A DNA stretch of 46,193 nucleotides from Pseudomonadota bacterium (GCA_021792755.1 JAJYUA010000031.1:1-46193), one strand, 5' to 3'; shown: positions 17,296-26,511, counted from the stretch's first letter. Made by a program: numbers and translations. The notes: generated from the sequence alone by a model not told the origin.

Positions 17296-18626
17296 CAAAT
17301 TCACCTGAAACGACTTTGCCCGGCCCGATCCCCGCGCCTCGGACCTGCGGCGCGGCGCGCAAGGCCGCGCTGCCAAAGACGCCGCCGGCCTCTTCAGCGG
17401 ACGGCGGCGGCCGGCCCAAGGCGCGAGGCGCAAGGTCCGAGCCTCCCCACGCACGCCGGACCCGGTTTGTCGATCCCTTTCAGCCCGCGGAGATCCGGCG
17501 GCTGGTGCGCAAGTTCGGCTCGCCGCTGCTCATTCTCGACTGCGAGCGGGTGCGCGTGCAGTTCCGGAAGCTGCGGGCGGCACTGCCGAGAGTGAGTCTG
17601 CACTACGCGTTGAAGCCGATGCCGCACACCGCGGTGGTGCGCACGGTGCTGCAGGAAGGCGGCTCTCTCGATCTGGCTACGAGCGGGGAGGTCCAGCTCG
17701 TGCGCCGCCTCGGCGTCGATCCCGATCGTTGCATTCACACGCATCCCATCAAACGGCCGCCCGACATCCGCAATGCACTGGAATTTGGCGTACGCACCTT
17801 CGTGGTGGACAACGCGGACGAGGTGCGCAAATTCGAGCGGCTCGCCGGCAGGGCCGAGCTGCTGATCAGGGTGTCGTTCCGCAGTCCCGGCGCCGTGTGC
17901 GATCTGTCGCGCAAGTTCGGCTGTGATCCGGAGGATGTCCTCTCGCTCGCGCGGCTCGCCGCCGAGCTCGGCGTCACGGTGCGGGGACTGTCGTTTCACG
18001 TGGGGTCGCAGGCGGCGGACTCGGCCAAGCACGTCGAGGCGATTCATGCCTGTGCGCGGCTCATGGCCGCCGGCAGGCGAGCGAAGCTCGGGGTTCTCGA
18101 CACGCTGGACATCGGCGGGGGCTTTCCGATCGACTACGCTCAGCCGGTGCAGGACATCGGCTGGTTTTGTGAGCCGCTGCGCGAGGCGCTCGACCGTCTT
18201 CCGAAGCGGGTGCGGGTGATCGCCGAGCCCGGCCGGTTCATCGTCGGCCCGGCGGCCATCGCAGTGGCCTCCGTCATGGGACGGTCGCGCCGCGAAGGAC
18301 ACTGGTGGTACTACCTGGATGACGGCCTGTACGGTTCCTACAGCGGCCAGCTCTACGATCACGCCCGTTATCCGGTCGAGCCGTTGAAGGACGGGGGCGA
18401 ACGGTTGCCGTCAGTGCTGGCGGGACCGACCTGCGACAGCATCGACGTGATCGCCGAGAATCTGCTGCTGCCGAAGCTCGAGACCGGCGACCTGATCGTG
18501 GGGCGCGCCATGGGCGCCTACACCTGGGCCAGCGCATCGGAGTTCAATTTCTTTCCCAAGTCGACGGTGGTCGCGGTGAACCTGACCCCTGGCGACACCG
18601 GAGCGGTGATGCCGTTTCCGCTCTGA
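17292..18626 (+). CDS. Ornithine (or ornithine/lysine) decarboxylase, fold III
   Basis: PLP-dependent decarboxylase of the alanine-racemase-fold (eukaryotic ODC) family, making putrescine or cadaverine. The PLP lysine is K108 in HYALKPMP. Other marks are FHVGSQ, DIGGGFP, IAEPGRFIV, and the catalytic cysteine loop AGPTCDSID with MGAYT behind it. The 444 residues include a 55-residue Pro/Ala/Arg-rich N-terminal extension absent from most homologues. The start is fixed by the ATGA overlap with the Sua5 gene and by GGAGG upstream. Substrate choice cannot be read from sequence alone. Confidence 0.87.
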   Translation: MTNSPETTLPGPIPAPRTCGAARKAALPKTPPASSADGGGRPKARGARSEPPHARRTRFVDPFQPAEIRRLVRKFGSPLLILDCERVRVQFRKLRAALPRVSLHYALKPMPHTAVVRTVLQEGGSLDLATSGEVQLVRRLGVDPDRCIHTHPIKRPPDIRNALEFGVRTFVVDNADEVRKFERLAGRAELLIRVSFRSPGAVCDLSRKFGCDPEDVLSLARLAAELGVTVRGLSFHVGSQAADSAKHVEAIHACARLMAAGRRAKLGVLDTLDIGGGFPIDYAQPVQDIGWFCEPLREALDRLPKRVRVIAEPGRFIVGPAAIAVASVMGRSRREGHWWYYLDDGLYGSYSGQLYDHARYPVEPLKDGGERLPSVLAGPTCDSIDVIAENLLLPKLETGDLIVGRAMGAYTWASASEFNFFPKSTVVAVNLTPGDTGAVMPFPL

Positions 18627-18640
18627 ACGGAGCCTGCGAT

Positions 18641-19237
18641 TTGGTCCGCAACGTGGTGTTCGACATAGGCTGGGTGTTCGTGCATCTGAACCACGGGCCC
18701 TTTCTGGAGTTTCTGCGCGCGCACGAGGTCGAGACGCCCGATCTGCACTCGGTGCTCAGCCGCGTCGCCCTGTGGGACCACGAGTGCGGGCGGCTACCCG
18801 GCCGAGGGTTGCTCGAGCGCTTCGCCTCCCTCGCGCGCCGGCCGATGGATCTCGCGCAGGCGCATGCGAGCTGGGTGGACATGTTCGAGTATCAGCCCGC
18901 CATGGTGGAGCTCGCGCATCGCCTGAGCGAGCGGTACCGGGTATACCTGCTGTCCAACATCGGCGATCTGCACTGGACGCATCTTGCGCGCGAATATGGG
19001 TTACATCGCATCGGGCACGGGGCGCTGCCCTCTTTCGTGGCCGGTGTCATGAAGCCCGATGAGGGGATTTACGCCGAGGCGGAGCGCAGGTTCGCACTCG
19101 AGCCTGCCGAGACGGTCTTCATCGACGACCGCGGCGAGAACATCCTCGCCGCGCGCCGGCGCGGCTGGCAGGGCATCGAGCACAGCGGCTACGCCTCGAC
19201 CGTGGGCGCGCTGCGGGCGCTGGGGGTGGCATGCTGA
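18641..19237 (+). CDS. HAD-family phosphatase, YihX-like
   Basis: About 198 residues from a TTG at 18641, with GGAG 8 nt upstream. HAD motifs: I, FDIGWV with nucleophile D8; II, LLSN; III, VMKPDEGIY; IV, FIDDRGEN. As in E. coli YihX (glucose-1-phosphatase), the second Asp of motif I is replaced by Gly (G10). The substrate is unknown; a sugar phosphate is a reasonable guess from the subfamily. It lies 14 nt after the decarboxylase and overlaps the HIT gene by 7 nt. Confidence 0.8.
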   Translation: MVRNVVFDIGWVFVHLNHGPFLEFLRAHEVETPDLHSVLSRVALWDHECGRLPGRGLLERFASLARRPMDLAQAHASWVDMFEYQPAMVELAHRLSERYRVYLLSNIGDLHWTHLAREYGLHRIGHGALPSFVAGVMKPDEGIYAEAERRFALEPAETVFIDDRGENILAARRRGWQGIEHSGYASTVGALRALGVAC

Positions 19238-19671
19238 CCGCCATCGACCGGCAGGTCGCGGCGGCCCGGGAAGGGCGCGACCCGAGTGTCGTGGCGCGCA
19301 TGGCGAGCGGTTGGGCCGTGCTCGGAGAGCGGCAATTCCTGCGCGGCTACGCGCTCCTGTTGGCTGATCCGGTCGTGCCCGATCTCAATGCGCTCGGTCC
19401 GGCTCAGCGGGCCGCCTTTCTACTGGATCTCGCGCGGCTCGGCGACGCGGTACTCGAGGTCACCGGTGCGGCGCGCGTGAACTATGCCATCCTCGGCAAC
19501 CTCGAGCCTGCCCTGCATGCGCATGTCATCCCGCGATACGCCGACGAGCCTGAGGCGTTGCGCACCCTGCATCCCTGGGCCTACGACTGGCAGAGCGCGC
19601 CGCGGCTCGATCCCCTGGCAAGCCGGGAGCTGATCGAGGGTCTGCGCCGCAAGCTCGCCCGGGGCGATTGA
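19231..19671 (+). CDS. HIT-family (histidine triad) protein
   Basis: A 146-residue protein with NYAILGNLEPALHAHVIPRY, the HIT nucleotide-binding signature. The usual three-histidine pattern HxHxH appears as A-x-H-x-H: the first His is Ala while the catalytic second and the third remain. HIT proteins hydrolyse or transfer nucleotidyl groups from small nucleotide substrates. It may act on a nucleotide-linked product related to the adjacent HAD enzyme; this is inference from the 7-nt overlap only. Last gene of the plus-strand run. Confidence 0.75.
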   Translation: MLTAIDRQVAAAREGRDPSVVARMASGWAVLGERQFLRGYALLLADPVVPDLNALGPAQRAAFLLDLARLGDAVLEVTGAARVNYAILGNLEPALHAHVIPRYADEPEALRTLHPWAYDWQSAPRLDPLASRELIEGLRRKLARGD

Positions 19672-19689
19672 GCCCGGCGAAGCCCCGCC

Positions 19690-20541
19690 TCAGGGAGAGC
19701 TTCCCGGCGGACTGGTGATGAGCTGGCGCAGCTGCCGCAGTTTCGCCTCGATGACGGCGGCGTTGTGCGGACCCATGCGCAGCAGCAGTTTCTGTCCGGC
19801 GGGCAGCGCCTCGAGCTTCGGATCGGCGAACTGCCAGAATACCTTGCCTTGCACCAGCTCGATCGGCTGCTGCACCTGCGGGGTGGCGAGCATGCTGTCA
19901 ATGGCCTCGACCAGGCGGTCGTTGAAATACCCGTGCGGATACCCGAGGCTCTGATACGCCCGCTGGAATAGCGGGTAGAGCCGGAAGTAAAGCGCCGCCA
20001 GAGACTTCATGTCCATCGCGCCGATGACCTTCACGAAGGGCGTGTAGCGCGCGTAATTGCCCGAGCCGAGCAGCGTGGTCCTGCCTTGCCGGATGACGAC
20101 CGTCTGGCCGGGCGTCGGCCGCACGGGGCGCAGGTTGGCGGCCACCTTGGCGCGCGGCAGGTTGTCGACGGTCACCACGATGTGCCGGATGATGGTCTTC
20201 GGCACGAGAAAGCGGGCGACCGCCGGCCGGCCGGCGAGCCGGGTCAGCGCATCGAGGACGGTCGGGTCGCTGTGATCCAGCGTGGGCAGCTGGACCGAAG
20301 CCGTCGGGCCGCTCTGGGCCGGAACCGGATGCTGAATCACCGGTGCCGGCGGCGCTGCGCGCGTGAGCGGGGCTGACTGCTGCTGCGCGGCGGGAGAGGG
20401 CGCCGGCTGTGCCGGTGCAGGGGGCGGGGAACGGAGCCGGAAGTATGCGCCGACGCCGATGACCGCGGCCCCCACGATGATGGCCGACCACCATATGACT
20501 TTGTTCCGGAAGGATTCTTCGGGATCCGTCGTCTTCCACAT
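19690..20541 (-). CDS. DUF3014 membrane-anchored protein
   Basis: A 283-residue protein with one N-terminal transmembrane helix (about 16-35, VIWWSAIIVGAAVIGVGAYF), a Pro/Ala/Gln-rich linker to about residue 85, and a conserved periplasmic domain (LARFLVPK-like, GNYARYTPFVKV, YPLFQRAYQSLGYP, WQFADPKLE) matching DUF3014. Function is unknown. A ribosome site CGGAGAG lies upstream of the ATG and a candidate -10 at 20570-20575. It faces away from def. Confidence 0.8.
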   Translation of the reverse strand: MWKTTDPEESFRNKVIWWSAIIVGAAVIGVGAYFRLRSPPPAPAQPAPSPAAQQQSAPLTRAAPPAPVIQHPVPAQSGPTASVQLPTLDHSDPTVLDALTRLAGRPAVARFLVPKTIIRHIVVTVDNLPRAKVAANLRPVRPTPGQTVVIRQGRTTLLGSGNYARYTPFVKVIGAMDMKSLAALYFRLYPLFQRAYQSLGYPHGYFNDRLVEAIDSMLATPQVQQPIELVQGKVFWQFADPKLEALPAGQKLLLRMGPHNAAVIEAKLRQLRQLITSPPGSSP

Positions 20542-20568
20542 CGGGCGGCTCTCCGCTGGGCGGTGAAG

Positions 20569-20579
20569 TATTGTACTTT
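20569..20579. promoter_or_regulatory. Overlapping divergent promoters for def and the DUF3014 gene
   Basis: The AT-rich TATTGTACTTT carries -10-like boxes for both directions: TATTGT or TACTTT on plus (the def ATG is at 20586) and TACAAT on minus (20570-20575). The -35 boxes are weak. Overlap means the two genes probably compete for polymerase. Confidence 0.35.
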
Positions 20580-20585
20580 ACTTCC

Positions 20586-21116
20586 ATGAGTGTTCGACGG
20601 GTGCTGAAAATGGGCGAGCCGCTGCTGGCCGCGGTGGCCGCTCCGGTGCTGCGGTTCGACGCCGAGCTCGCGTCCCTGGTGGCGGACATGAACGACACCA
20701 TGCGCGCCCTCAACGGCGCCGGTCTGGCTGCGCCGCAGATCGGTGTGAGCCTGCGGGTGGTGGTGTTCGAGGTGAACGCCAACCCGCGCTACCCGCATGT
20801 CTCGCCTGTGCCCTACACGGTGCTGGTGAACCCGCAGCTGACACCGCTCGGGCAGAGCCAGGAGGAGGGCTGGGAGGGCTGTCTGTCGGTGCCGGGCCTG
20901 CGGGGCCTGGTGCCGCGATTGAAGCGGCTGCGCTACCGGGGATTCGACGAGCAGGGCCGGCCCATCGACCGTACGGTGGCCGGCTTTCATGCGCGGGTGG
21001 TGCAGCACGAGGTCGATCACCTCGATGGGATTCTCTATCCGCAGCGCGTGCGGGACTTGCGCAATTTCGGCTTTGAGGAGGCGCTCGCCGATCGCATGAC
21101 GCCGATGCCGGATTAG
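20586..21116 (+). CDS. def: Peptide deformylase
   Basis: Removes the formyl group from nascent proteins; Fe2+ or Zn enzyme. The 176-residue protein has all three motifs: GAGLAAPQIG, EGCLSVP (Cys ligand) and QHEVDHLDG (two His ligands and the catalytic Glu). Start ATG at 20586 (MSVRRVLKMGEP) is preferred over a frame opening five codons earlier, which would cover the promoter. It stands alone rather than next to fmt, so it may be the second deformylase of the genome. Confidence 0.92.
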   Translation: MSVRRVLKMGEPLLAAVAAPVLRFDAELASLVADMNDTMRALNGAGLAAPQIGVSLRVVVFEVNANPRYPHVSPVPYTVLVNPQLTPLGQSQEEGWEGCLSVPGLRGLVPRLKRLRYRGFDEQGRPIDRTVAGFHARVVQHEVDHLDGILYPQRVRDLRNFGFEEALADRMTPMPD

Positions 21117-21225
21117 CGCCGCGGCGGGCCTCCGTGAGCGGCCAGGCCGGCCAGGTCGAGAAAGCGGCCCCCAAGGGGCGAGGGCTCAGGATGAGCGAGG
21201 CGGCGTCCGGGAGCGGTTCAGGCCC

Positions 21226-21948
21226 TCAAGCGAGCGTGTGGAAGACCCTTTGCACGTCATCGTCCTGCTCCAGCTTGTCGATGAGCGTGAGCACTTCCTG
21301 CGCCTGATCCTCGGGCAGCTCGGCCGGGACGGTGCAGAGGTACTCGTGCTCGGCCGACACCGGGGTGAGACCACGCGCCTCGAGTGCCTCCTGGAGCCTG
21401 CCGAAATCGGCGAAGGCGCAGCGGATGAGCAGCTGCGGCTCGCCTTTCTCCCCGGTGCTTTCCCCCATTTCCTCCAGGCCATGATCGATCAGGTACAGCT
21501 CGAGGTCGTCCTGGTCGATGCCGGCCGGGTCCAGGCGGAACACGCCCATGTGCTTGAACAGGAACCCGACGCTGCCCGAGGTCGCCAGATTGCCGCCGCC
21601 CTTGGTGACGATGTTGCGTACGGCGGCCACGGTGCGCGTGGGGTTGTCGGTCGCCGCCTCCACCAGCAGCGCAACGCCGTGCGGCGCGTAGGCCTCGTAG
21701 TGCACTTCCTGGTAGCTGGTCGCGTCGCGGCCGCAAGCGCGCTTGATCGCCGCCTCGACCTTGTCCTTGGGCATGTTGATCGCGCGGGCATTTTGAATCA
21801 CGCGCCGCAGGGCGGGGTTGCCGGCCGGATCCGGACCGCCTGCCTTCACCGCCATGGTGATGTCCTTGGCGACGCGGGCGAATTGCTTCGCCATGCGGTT
21901 CCAGCGCGCAAACATGGTGTGCTTGCGGACTTCGAAGATGCGTCCCAT
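21226..21948 (-). CDS. YebC/PmpR-family protein
   Basis: A 240-residue protein of the YebC family, whose members act as transcription regulators and, in recent work, as ribosome-stalling relief factors at proline stretches. The N-terminus [16 protein letters not shown] differs from the common MAGHSKWANIKHRK opening and resembles the variant widespread in Bacteroidetes. The core has the family landmarks [28 protein letters not shown] and [12 protein letters not shown], and [12 protein letters not shown]. Start ATG at 21948 is fixed by homology. Confidence 0.85.
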   Translation of the reverse strand: MGRIFEVRKHTMFARWNRMAKQFARVAKDITMAVKAGGPDPAGNPALRRVIQNARAINMPKDKVEAAIKRACGRDATSYQEVHYEAYAPHGVALLVEAATDNPTRTVAAVRNIVTKGGGNLATSGSVGFLFKHMGVFRLDPAGIDQDDLELYLIDHGLEEMGESTGEKGEPQLLIRCAFADFGRLQEALEARGLTPVSAEHEYLCTVPAELPEDQAQEVLTLIDKLEQDDDVQRVFHTLA

Positions 21949-21977
21949 GGGCCCTTCCCGGTGTGAGCAGCGCCCGC

Positions 21978-23144
21978 TCAGGCGAGCTGAGCTTGCAGCA
22001 CCCGCAGGCGCCGACGCTGCAGCCGCAGACGCCGCTCGATCTCCTTCAGCCGACGCTGCAAGCTGGCGTGCTCCCAGTGCTCGACGACGGCCCGCTTCTT
22101 CTCCGTGAGCCACTGCTCTTTGATCTTGGCCCAGTCGGCAACGGCGGCGAGGAAGCTCTCGTACTCGCGCGCGATGAGCTGGCGCGCCTCGCTGATGCGC
22201 GAGGAGGCGAGCGTGTCCGGGACGCGCTCGAGGGTGCTCTGGGCACGCTTGAATTGCATCGCGAGCAGCGCCCGCTGGATCTGGAAGACCGGTGTGCGCC
22301 TGAGCTTGCGCGTGAGGCCGACGACCTGCAGGCTGGCGATCAGCCACTTGGTCGGATCCCACTGCCACCAGCGCACGCCGTTGCGGTAGTCGTGCGCGAA
22401 GATGTGGTGAAAGTTGTGATAACCCTCGCCGAAGGTCAGCACCGCGAGCACCGGGTTGTCGCGGGCGGTGTTGTCCTCGGTATAGGGGCGGCTGCCCCAC
22501 ATGTGAGCGAGCGAATTGATGAAGAAGGTGAAGTGGTGGCTGAACACCAGCCGCAGCACGCCGGCGAGCAGGAACACGCCCCACACGTGTCCCATCAGCG
22601 CGCCGACGGCGAGCGGCAGGCCGATATTGGTGGCGAGCGCCAGAGGCACGTAATGGCGATGCTGGAAGGCGAGGATCGGGTCGCGGCGCAGATCGGGGAT
22701 GTTGGTGAAGTCCTCGCGGCCGCTCGGGTATTCCCGGATCATCCAGCCGATGTGCGAGAACCAGAAACCGCGCGGGGCGGCGTAGGGGTCGCGGTCCACG
22801 TCATCGACGTACAGATGATGCCTGCGGTGGCCGCTGCACCACACCCAGGCGCTGTTCTGCAGCGCCATGGTGCCGAACACCATGAACAGGATCCGCAGGC
22901 TCCAATGGGCCTCGTAGGCCCGGTGCGCCCAAAGCCGGTGGTAGCCGGCGGTGACCGCCAGCTCATTTGCCGCCCAGAAAGCGCCGAACATCACCCAGGC
23001 GCCCAGGGAAAAGCCATGCGTCAGGCCATACCAGGGCACGACCACCGCGGCCGCGAGGAAGGTCAAGGAAAACAATACGATATTGGTCCAGAGCAGCGGC
23101 GCCTGAACCTCAACGGGCGATGTGCGCGTGGCGGAAGCTGGCAT
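21978..23144 (-). CDS. Acyl desaturase (delta-9 type) with basic C-terminal coiled coil
   Basis: A membrane di-iron desaturase that introduces a cis double bond into acyl chains (acyl-CoA or lipid-linked). The three histidine boxes are HRLWAHR, GHRRHH and GYHNFHH, with hydrophobic helices between them. After the last box comes a C-terminal extension of about 120 residues rich in Arg, Lys and Glu, predicted coiled coil ([16 protein letters not shown]). The start is uncertain: I chose ATG at 23144 ([12 protein letters not shown]); a GTG about 15 codons upstream is an alternative, and neither has a good ribosome site. It gives about 388 residues. Confidence 0.85.
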   Translation of the reverse strand: MPASATRTSPVEVQAPLLWTNIVLFSLTFLAAAVVVPWYGLTHGFSLGAWVMFGAFWAANELAVTAGYHRLWAHRAYEAHWSLRILFMVFGTMALQNSAWVWCSGHRRHHLYVDDVDRDPYAAPRGFWFSHIGWMIREYPSGREDFTNIPDLRRDPILAFQHRHYVPLALATNIGLPLAVGALMGHVWGVFLLAGVLRLVFSHHFTFFINSLAHMWGSRPYTEDNTARDNPVLAVLTFGEGYHNFHHIFAHDYRNGVRWWQWDPTKWLIASLQVVGLTRKLRRTPVFQIQRALLAMQFKRAQSTLERVPDTLASSRISEARQLIAREYESFLAAVADWAKIKEQWLTEKKRAVVEHWEHASLQRRLKEIERRLRLQRRRLRVLQAQLA

Positions 23145-23232
23145 CGGAGTGCGGGGTGGCCTGCGGCCGGTGGCGAGATACCTGTTCACGATAGCACGTT
23201 CCGGCTGTTCATGGGGCGCGGAATATGTCCGG

Positions 23233-24354
23233 CTAGAACTTGTACACCCCCTGCAGGGCAAACTCGCTCTGATGGGTGCTGAAGGTCGTCACCGGTTTGC
23301 CGGTGGCCGCGCTGACGCGGGTGTACGTGAAGGTGGGGCGATTCGAGGTGTCGTACCGGCCCTCCATGCGCAGCTCGAAGCACGGCACCGGATCGTACCC
23401 CAGGGTCACGGTGCCTTCCTCGACCTTCTGCGCGACGCCCGTGCCGAGAATGAAGCCGTTCCGGTCATCGAGCTCCTCGCCGCGCAGCGACAGGCGCCAC
23501 CGCTTGTTGAACCAGTAGTTCACGTAGCCGGCCACCCCGTCCCATTCCCCGCCGCGCGTCACACCGCTCGGGTCCTGTCTGCCCCAGTCATAGCTCGCGA
23601 CGAACGACAGCGCCGAGGTCGCCTCGTAGGTCCATACGGTATCGAAGAACGTCCGCCTGGCGAGGTCCACGGGGTCGTTGCCGATATAGGCCTGGGCGGT
23701 GATCGAGAGGGACTTGTCCGGGGTCAGGTCGACGCCGAACTCCCCGGTCTTCGAGCCCGCGTTGACGTTGGTGTAATTCCAGCCATTGTTCACGCCCACG
23801 ATCAGGCTCAGCGCAGGGTCGAGCGCATAGGTGACGCGCAGGCCGGTATGCGTCATGGGCTCTGCGAAGAACAGCAGGGAGCGCGAAAAGTTCAGGTTGC
23901 CGGTCGGAGCGATGACTTCCGCCCCCGCGAGCGTGGTGAATTTGCCCGCCTGGACCGTCAGGTTGCCGTTCACGTACTGCACGAAGGCCTGCAGAACGTC
24001 GAACATGTTGTTGCTCGAGCTGGAGGCGCTTTCCGCGGCATTGACGATCTTGGCGTCGTCTCCGGCGATCATGTCCACCAGGGCGCCGAAGCCCCGGGCG
24101 GGCTGGTAGGCGAGGGTGAGGCCGGCCTGGTCCAATTGGAACGAATCGTGCCCGGTGTCGAACTCGTGATAGGTGTTGCCGCCGGAGGAATGGTAGTACG
24201 AGGCGGCGATGTAGCCGGACTCGGTGATCCCCGAGGCGGCGAGCATCCGCGCGAGCGTCTCGGCCGGCGAGCCGCTCGCCCGCGCCCGTCCGGGCGCCGC
24301 GGCCAGGGCGGATGCCGCCAACAGGGGAAGGGTCTGCGACAGGATCTTGTGCAT
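23233..24354 (-). CDS. Outer-membrane beta-barrel porin (OmpL/BBP2-like)
   Basis: A 373-residue protein with a Sec signal peptide (about 1-26, ending ARA), then alternating amphipathic strands full of Tyr, Trp and Phe, ending in VYKF, the C-terminal aromatic signal for the BAM machine. The opening of the mature part (ESGYIAASYYHSSG) and strands such as FTTLAGAEVI and NFSRSLLFFAEPMTHTG resemble the putative porin-2 family (PF07642). Substrate unknown. The start ATG at 24354 is chosen by the signal peptide; the open frame reaches further upstream. Confidence 0.82.
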   Translation of the reverse strand: MHKILSQTLPLLAASALAAAPGRARASGSPAETLARMLAASGITESGYIAASYYHSSGGNTYHEFDTGHDSFQLDQAGLTLAYQPARGFGALVDMIAGDDAKIVNAAESASSSSNNMFDVLQAFVQYVNGNLTVQAGKFTTLAGAEVIAPTGNLNFSRSLLFFAEPMTHTGLRVTYALDPALSLIVGVNNGWNYTNVNAGSKTGEFGVDLTPDKSLSITAQAYIGNDPVDLARRTFFDTVWTYEATSALSFVASYDWGRQDPSGVTRGGEWDGVAGYVNYWFNKRWRLSLRGEELDDRNGFILGTGVAQKVEEGTVTLGYDPVPCFELRMEGRYDTSNRPTFTYTRVSAATGKPVTTFSTHQSEFALQGVYKF

Positions 24355-24566
24355 GCCGAACCTTTCTCGTGACTGTTTGTGCCTCAGTGCCCAAGCATCC
24401 GCCATGCCAACACGGGTTTGCAGGGGAAGCGGCTGGTAAATACAGTGCTTTGGAGCGGCCCACGGCGCCGGGGCGCACCGCGCCGGTGCGCAGCGCGGAC
24501 CACGATGGTGCACAGCCCGGGTGGGGGCGCAGGGAAAGTTACGCCGCCGGCTGTGAGCGGAGGGTG

Positions 24567-24592
24567 AAAAAAAGCGCTCAGTGCACGGGCGC
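24567..24592 (-). terminator. Possible intrinsic terminator after motB
   Basis: On the minus strand, a short GC-rich inverted repeat (GCGC 24589-24592 with GCGC 24574-24577, loop containing the palindrome GTGCAC) overlaps the motB stop and is followed by seven T (24567-24573). The stem is short, so this is weak. Confidence 0.35.
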
Positions 24593-25582
24593 GGCGGCGG
24601 CCGGGCCTTGCGAAGGCGGTGTGTCCGAGCCCATGTCGGCGCGCAACGCGTCCTCGGCCTCCTTGCGCGTCATGACGATGATGCTGATGCGGCGATTGAC
24701 CGGAGAGTAGGGGTTGGCCCTGTCGAACAGCACGGTCGAGGCGAGGCCCACCACCCGGGCGACTTTGCCCGGATCGAGGCCGCCTTCGACCAGCGCGCGG
24801 CGTGCCGCGTTGGCGCGGTCGGCGGACAGCTCCCAGTTGGTGTAGCGGGCGTGGCGCGGGTAGTTGTGCGCGTCGGTATGGCCGATGATGCTGATCTGAT
24901 TGGGTACGGAATTCAGGTAGGGCGCCAGGGTCTGCAGGATTCTTCGGGTGTAGCTGCGCAGCTTGGCGCTGCCCAGATCGAACATGGGGCGGTTCTTGGC
25001 GTCCACGATCTGGATGCGCACGCCGCGCGGGGTGATGTCGAGCAGCAGCTGGTTCTTGAACGGCTTCAGCGCTTGGCTGCGGTTCTCCGCCTTGCGCAGC
25101 TGGGCCATCAGGGACTCGAGCCGGCGATGGTCGGCGCTGGTCACCTGTTTTCGGGCGCTGTTCAGGCTCGGCTGCCTTGCGCGGGAGGAGGTGTCCGGGT
25201 GACGCTCCTCGCCGGTCGGGACTGCAGAGCGTGCCGGGGCGGGCGATTCGAGGTCGATGACCTGATTGGCCCGCGATTGGACGGCATCCAGGCCGCCGCC
25301 GAGATTGATCGGGCTGGTGCTCGCCCCGCCGGGGCCCATGGGTCCTTCGGCGGCGCGGACACTGTGGCCGGGCTGCAAGCTGGGGTTCTTGAAGTAGTTG
25401 AAGATCGCCGCCCGCTCCTGCTTGTTGACGGCGGTGACGATCCACATGACCAGGAAGAAGGCCATCATGGCGGTGACGAAGTCGGCGTAGGCGATCTTCC
25501 ACACGCCGCCGTGGTGCTCGCCGCCGCCGCGCTTCCTGCGCTTGACGACGAAGACGGGTCTGCCCTCGGATTTCGCGGCCAT
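24578..25582 (-). CDS. motB: Flagellar motor stator protein MotB
   Basis: A 334-residue stator subunit anchoring MotA to peptidoglycan. A Lys/Arg-rich N-terminal cytoplasmic part is followed by one membrane helix, AYADFVTAMMAFFLVMWI, with the proton-carrying D34. After a plug/linker (about 55-185) comes an OmpA-like peptidoglycan-binding domain with IIGHTDAHNY and LSADRANAARRAL. ATG overlaps the motA stop by one nt (TGATG). Its stop is followed by a T-run. Confidence 0.95.
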   Translation of the reverse strand: MAAKSEGRPVFVVKRRKRGGGEHHGGVWKIAYADFVTAMMAFFLVMWIVTAVNKQERAAIFNYFKNPSLQPGHSVRAAEGPMGPGGASTSPINLGGGLDAVQSRANQVIDLESPAPARSAVPTGEERHPDTSSRARQPSLNSARKQVTSADHRRLESLMAQLRKAENRSQALKPFKNQLLLDITPRGVRIQIVDAKNRPMFDLGSAKLRSYTRRILQTLAPYLNSVPNQISIIGHTDAHNYPRHARYTNWELSADRANAARRALVEGGLDPGKVARVVGLASTVLFDRANPYSPVNRRISIIVMTRKEAEDALRADMGSDTPPSQGPAAAAPVH

Positions 25583-26511
25583 CAGGGGCTCGCCTTGGCG
25601 GTGTCTGCCGGCGGTGCGGCGCTCGCTGCGGCGCTCGTCCTTGCCGCGCTCGGCTTGCTCTTGCCCTTCAATTGTGCCTCGAGGTCCTCGAAGCTCGGGC
25701 GGACATCACTGAAGAGGAGCTTGCGCGAGAACTCGATGGCCATCGCCGGCACGTAGCCGCGCACGTTCGCCACCAGGGCCATCTTCACCAGCCCGAAAGC
25801 TTTGGCTTCGTCGTTGGCGGCGTGAGCCATGGCGGCGGCGAGGGGGCCGGCGAAGCCGTACGAGACCAGGATGCCGAGGAACGTACCGACCAGAGCGCCG
25901 GCGACCCGGGCGCCGATGACCGAGGTGTCGGCGCCTTGAATCGAAGCCATGGTGTTGACGATGCCGAGCACCGCGGCCACGATGCCGAAGCCCGGTAGGG
26001 AATCCGCCAGGCGCTGCACGGCGTGCGAGGGCTCATGGATTTCCTGGTGGAAGGTCTCGAGCTCCTCATCGAGCAGGCTCTCGAACTCGTGCGGATCGAG
26101 GTTGCCCGTGACCATGAGGCGCAGGCTATCGGTGATGAACTGGCGCAGATGCGGGTCCTCGGCGATCTGCGGGTATTTCTTGAACAGCTGACCACCGTTC
26201 GGCGAGTCGATGTCCGACTCGATGGCCATCAGGCCTTCTTTGCGGATCTTCACCAGGATGTCGTAGAGCAGCTTCAGGAGCGACACGTAATCGTCGTGCT
26301 CGTAGCGCTCGTGTTTCACGAGCGCTACGAGGTCCGCGACCGTGGCCTTGAGGACCTTGATCGGATTGCTGGTGACGAACGCGCCCAGCGCGGCGCCCAC
26401 GATGATGATGAACTCCGCCGGGTGCCACAGGGCGAGCAGCTTCCCGCCCTCGATCACGAAGCCCAGGGCCACGCAGGCCAGGACGACGACACTACCGATG
26501 ATCTGGATCAC
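25582..26511 (-). CDS. motA: Flagellar motor stator protein MotA
   Basis: A 309-residue, four-helix proton channel subunit. The N-terminal helix pair (IIGSVVVLACVALGFVIEGG and AEFIIIVGAALGAFV), the cytoplasmic torque loop with charged residues (about 60-160) and the second pair containing PGFGIVAAVLGIVNTM and LVGTFLGILVSYGF are clear. The tail is Ala/Lys/Pro-rich. Start is GTG at 26511. A candidate sigma-28 promoter lies about 250 nt upstream. No other flagellar gene is in the window. Confidence 0.95.
   Translation of the reverse strand: MIQIIGSVVVLACVALGFVIEGGKLLALWHPAEFIIIVGAALGAFVTSNPIKVLKATVADLVALVKHERYEHDDYVSLLKLLYDILVKIRKEGLMAIESDIDSPNGGQLFKKYPQIAEDPHLRQFITDSLRLMVTGNLDPHEFESLLDEELETFHQEIHEPSHAVQRLADSLPGFGIVAAVLGIVNTMASIQGADTSVIGARVAGALVGTFLGILVSYGFAGPLAAAMAHAANDEAKAFGLVKMALVANVRGYVPAMAIEFSRKLLFSDVRPSFEDLEAQLKGKSKPSAARTSAAASAAPPADTAKASP

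Noticed and set aside
12913-17454. A 1513-codon minus-strand open frame opposite dgkA, the protease, the Sua5 gene and the start of the decarboxylase
   Set aside because: It is His/Arg/Gln-rich and low in hydrophobic segments, as expected for the antisense of GC-rich coding DNA, and the plus-strand genes have clear families.
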